The position numbers and the translations under genes are program-made. From NCBI GenBank assembly GCA_002354635.1, contig DELZ01000005.1:297994-361993 (forward strand): a DNA stretch of 64,000 nt, given 5' to 3'. The notes below the pieces were generated by a model. The model did not search any database and had not been told where the DNA came from. It was given only the letters and a program-made list of their open reading frames with translations. Below are positions 63,269 through 64,000 of this stretch, piece by piece. This DNA comes from Sphingomonadales bacterium UBA2683 (GTDB lineage: Bacteria > Pseudomonadota > Alphaproteobacteria > Sphingomonadales > Sphingomonadaceae). Within the stretch, counting starts at the first letter, position 1. Each line of letters begins with the position of its first letter.

Positions 63269-64000
63269 TCAGCGGGCTCCAATTGTGTCCGAACGCCGCC
63301 ATATTGATAATAGGCGGCACAGGCGCCTTCTGATGAGACCATTAATGCTCCCAACGGTCGATCAGGTGTGCATCCTTTGCCAAATTGCGGGCATTGCTGC
63401 GGTTTGAGCCGCCCGGTCATTACCGCACCGCACTTGCATCCTTCAGGCTCTTCATATTTTGCACGCGGGCGGCCATAGCCCATTGAAAATTTGCGTTCAG
63501 CGTCAAAAGCCCAATATTTTTCACGCATCTTCAGGCCGGATTTGTCAATCTCTCCCAGCCCCCTCCATTCAAAAGTCTCCCGGCGCTCGTAAACATCAGC
63601 GCAGGCCTCAATCGAAACCACGTTGCCATCATCTGGTACTATCCGTGAATATTGGTTTTCAACCTCAGCGCGCCCATCCCGAATTTGTTCGAGCACCATC
63701 AAAATAGACTGCAATAAGTCCAGCGGCTCAAACCCCGCGACCACAATAGGTTTGTTATAATCACGCGCGATAAATCGATAGGGCTCAATTCCGATGACCA
63801 TGGAGACGTGTCCGGGACCTACGAAGCCATCAAGTTCCATATAAGGGTCGTCCAATAGCGCTTTAATGGGTTCAGGAACCGTAATATGATTGCAAAACAG
63901 AGAGAAGTTGGTTAAATTTTCCGCCAATGCTTGTTGAGCGCAAAGGGCAGTGGACGGCGTGGTTGTCTCAAAGCCAAGCGCGAAGAACACGACTTCCCGG
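63265..64000 (-). CDS. hypD: Hydrogenase maturation protein HypD (5' end outside window)
   Basis: The visible 244 residues are the C-terminal part of HypD, which holds the iron-cyanide-CO assembly. They start within REVVFFALGFETTTPSTA and include CNHITVPEPIKALL and the iron-sulphur cysteines of EGCKCGAVM, QQCPQFGKGC and SSEGACAAYYQYGG. The frame runs off the right edge of the window, so the N-terminal part and its upstream neighbours (probably hypC and hydrogenase genes) are not seen. It overlaps hypE. Confidence 0.93.
   Translation of the reverse strand, partial: REVVFFALGFETTTPSTALCAQQALAENLTNFSLFCNHITVPEPIKALLDDPYMELDGFVGPGHVSMVIGIEPYRFIARDYNKPIVVAGFEPLDLLQSILMVLEQIRDGRAEVENQYSRIVPDDGNVVSIEACADVYERRETFEWRGLGEIDKSGLKMREKYWAFDAERKFSMGYGRPRAKYEEPEGCKCGAVMTGRLKPQQCPQFGKGCTPDRPLGALMVSSEGACAAYYQYGGVRTQLEPAE

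Overview
The window is chromosomal DNA of an alphaproteobacterium, most likely a sphingomonad. The evidence is the high-GC core genes, the complex I NDUFA9-type reductase, the class I lysyl-tRNA synthetase, the MerR gene next to ihfA, the envC-rlmH-rsfS-nadD-proA block, and a dense cluster of GANTC (CcrM-type) sites. No rRNA, ribosomal protein or CRISPR array is present to fix the genus.

Layout. 1-16071 is core-like: a TPR metallopeptidase, argE, a fatty acid desaturase, a short asparaginase next to lysK, NnrU, a DinG-like helicase, a SixA-like phosphatase, MerR/ihfA, a likely lipid-modifying operon (thioesterase, FAD oxidoreductase, SAM methyltransferase) and an isochorismatase-family hydrolase. 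16072-29870 is a 13.8 kb catabolic island. It is bounded by a perfect 16-bp direct repeat of the 3' end of tRNA-Leu(CAG); the intact tRNA lies at its right edge. All eleven island genes run leftward: GntR/FCD regulator, zinc-type dehydrogenase, cupin, TonB receptor, MhpB-like ring-cleavage dioxygenase, TfdB-like phenol hydroxylase, MhpC-like hydrolase, MhpD, MhpF, MhpE and an MFS aromatic-acid transporter. Together they would take up a substituted phenol, hydroxylate it to a catechol, cleave it meta and convert the product to pyruvate and acetyl-CoA. A shared 12-bp CTAG-type motif lies before three of the genes and is the likely GntR operator. No integrase is visible.

29941-59185 returns to core genes: NDUFA9-like, uppP, gltD / two DUF2059 genes / gltB, a VOC protein, an acyltransferase, GST, ubiG, lysC, a nitronate monooxygenase-like protein, two PH-domain membrane proteins, a DUF885 peptidase, coq7, dsbB, ctpA, envC, rlmH, rsfS, nadD, proA, and an M23 peptidase overlapping a bactofilin gene behind a promoter with seven GANTC sites.

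59186-64000 is a second accessory boundary. Only the last third of comM survives; its reading frame breaks at about 59660, where foreign DNA begins (HTH gene, MITE-like element, then a leftward [NiFe]-hydrogenase maturation operon hypD-hypE-nickel transporter-hypA-hypB). HypA lacks its zinc-binding domain. The hydrogenase structural genes and the far end of this insertion lie outside the window.
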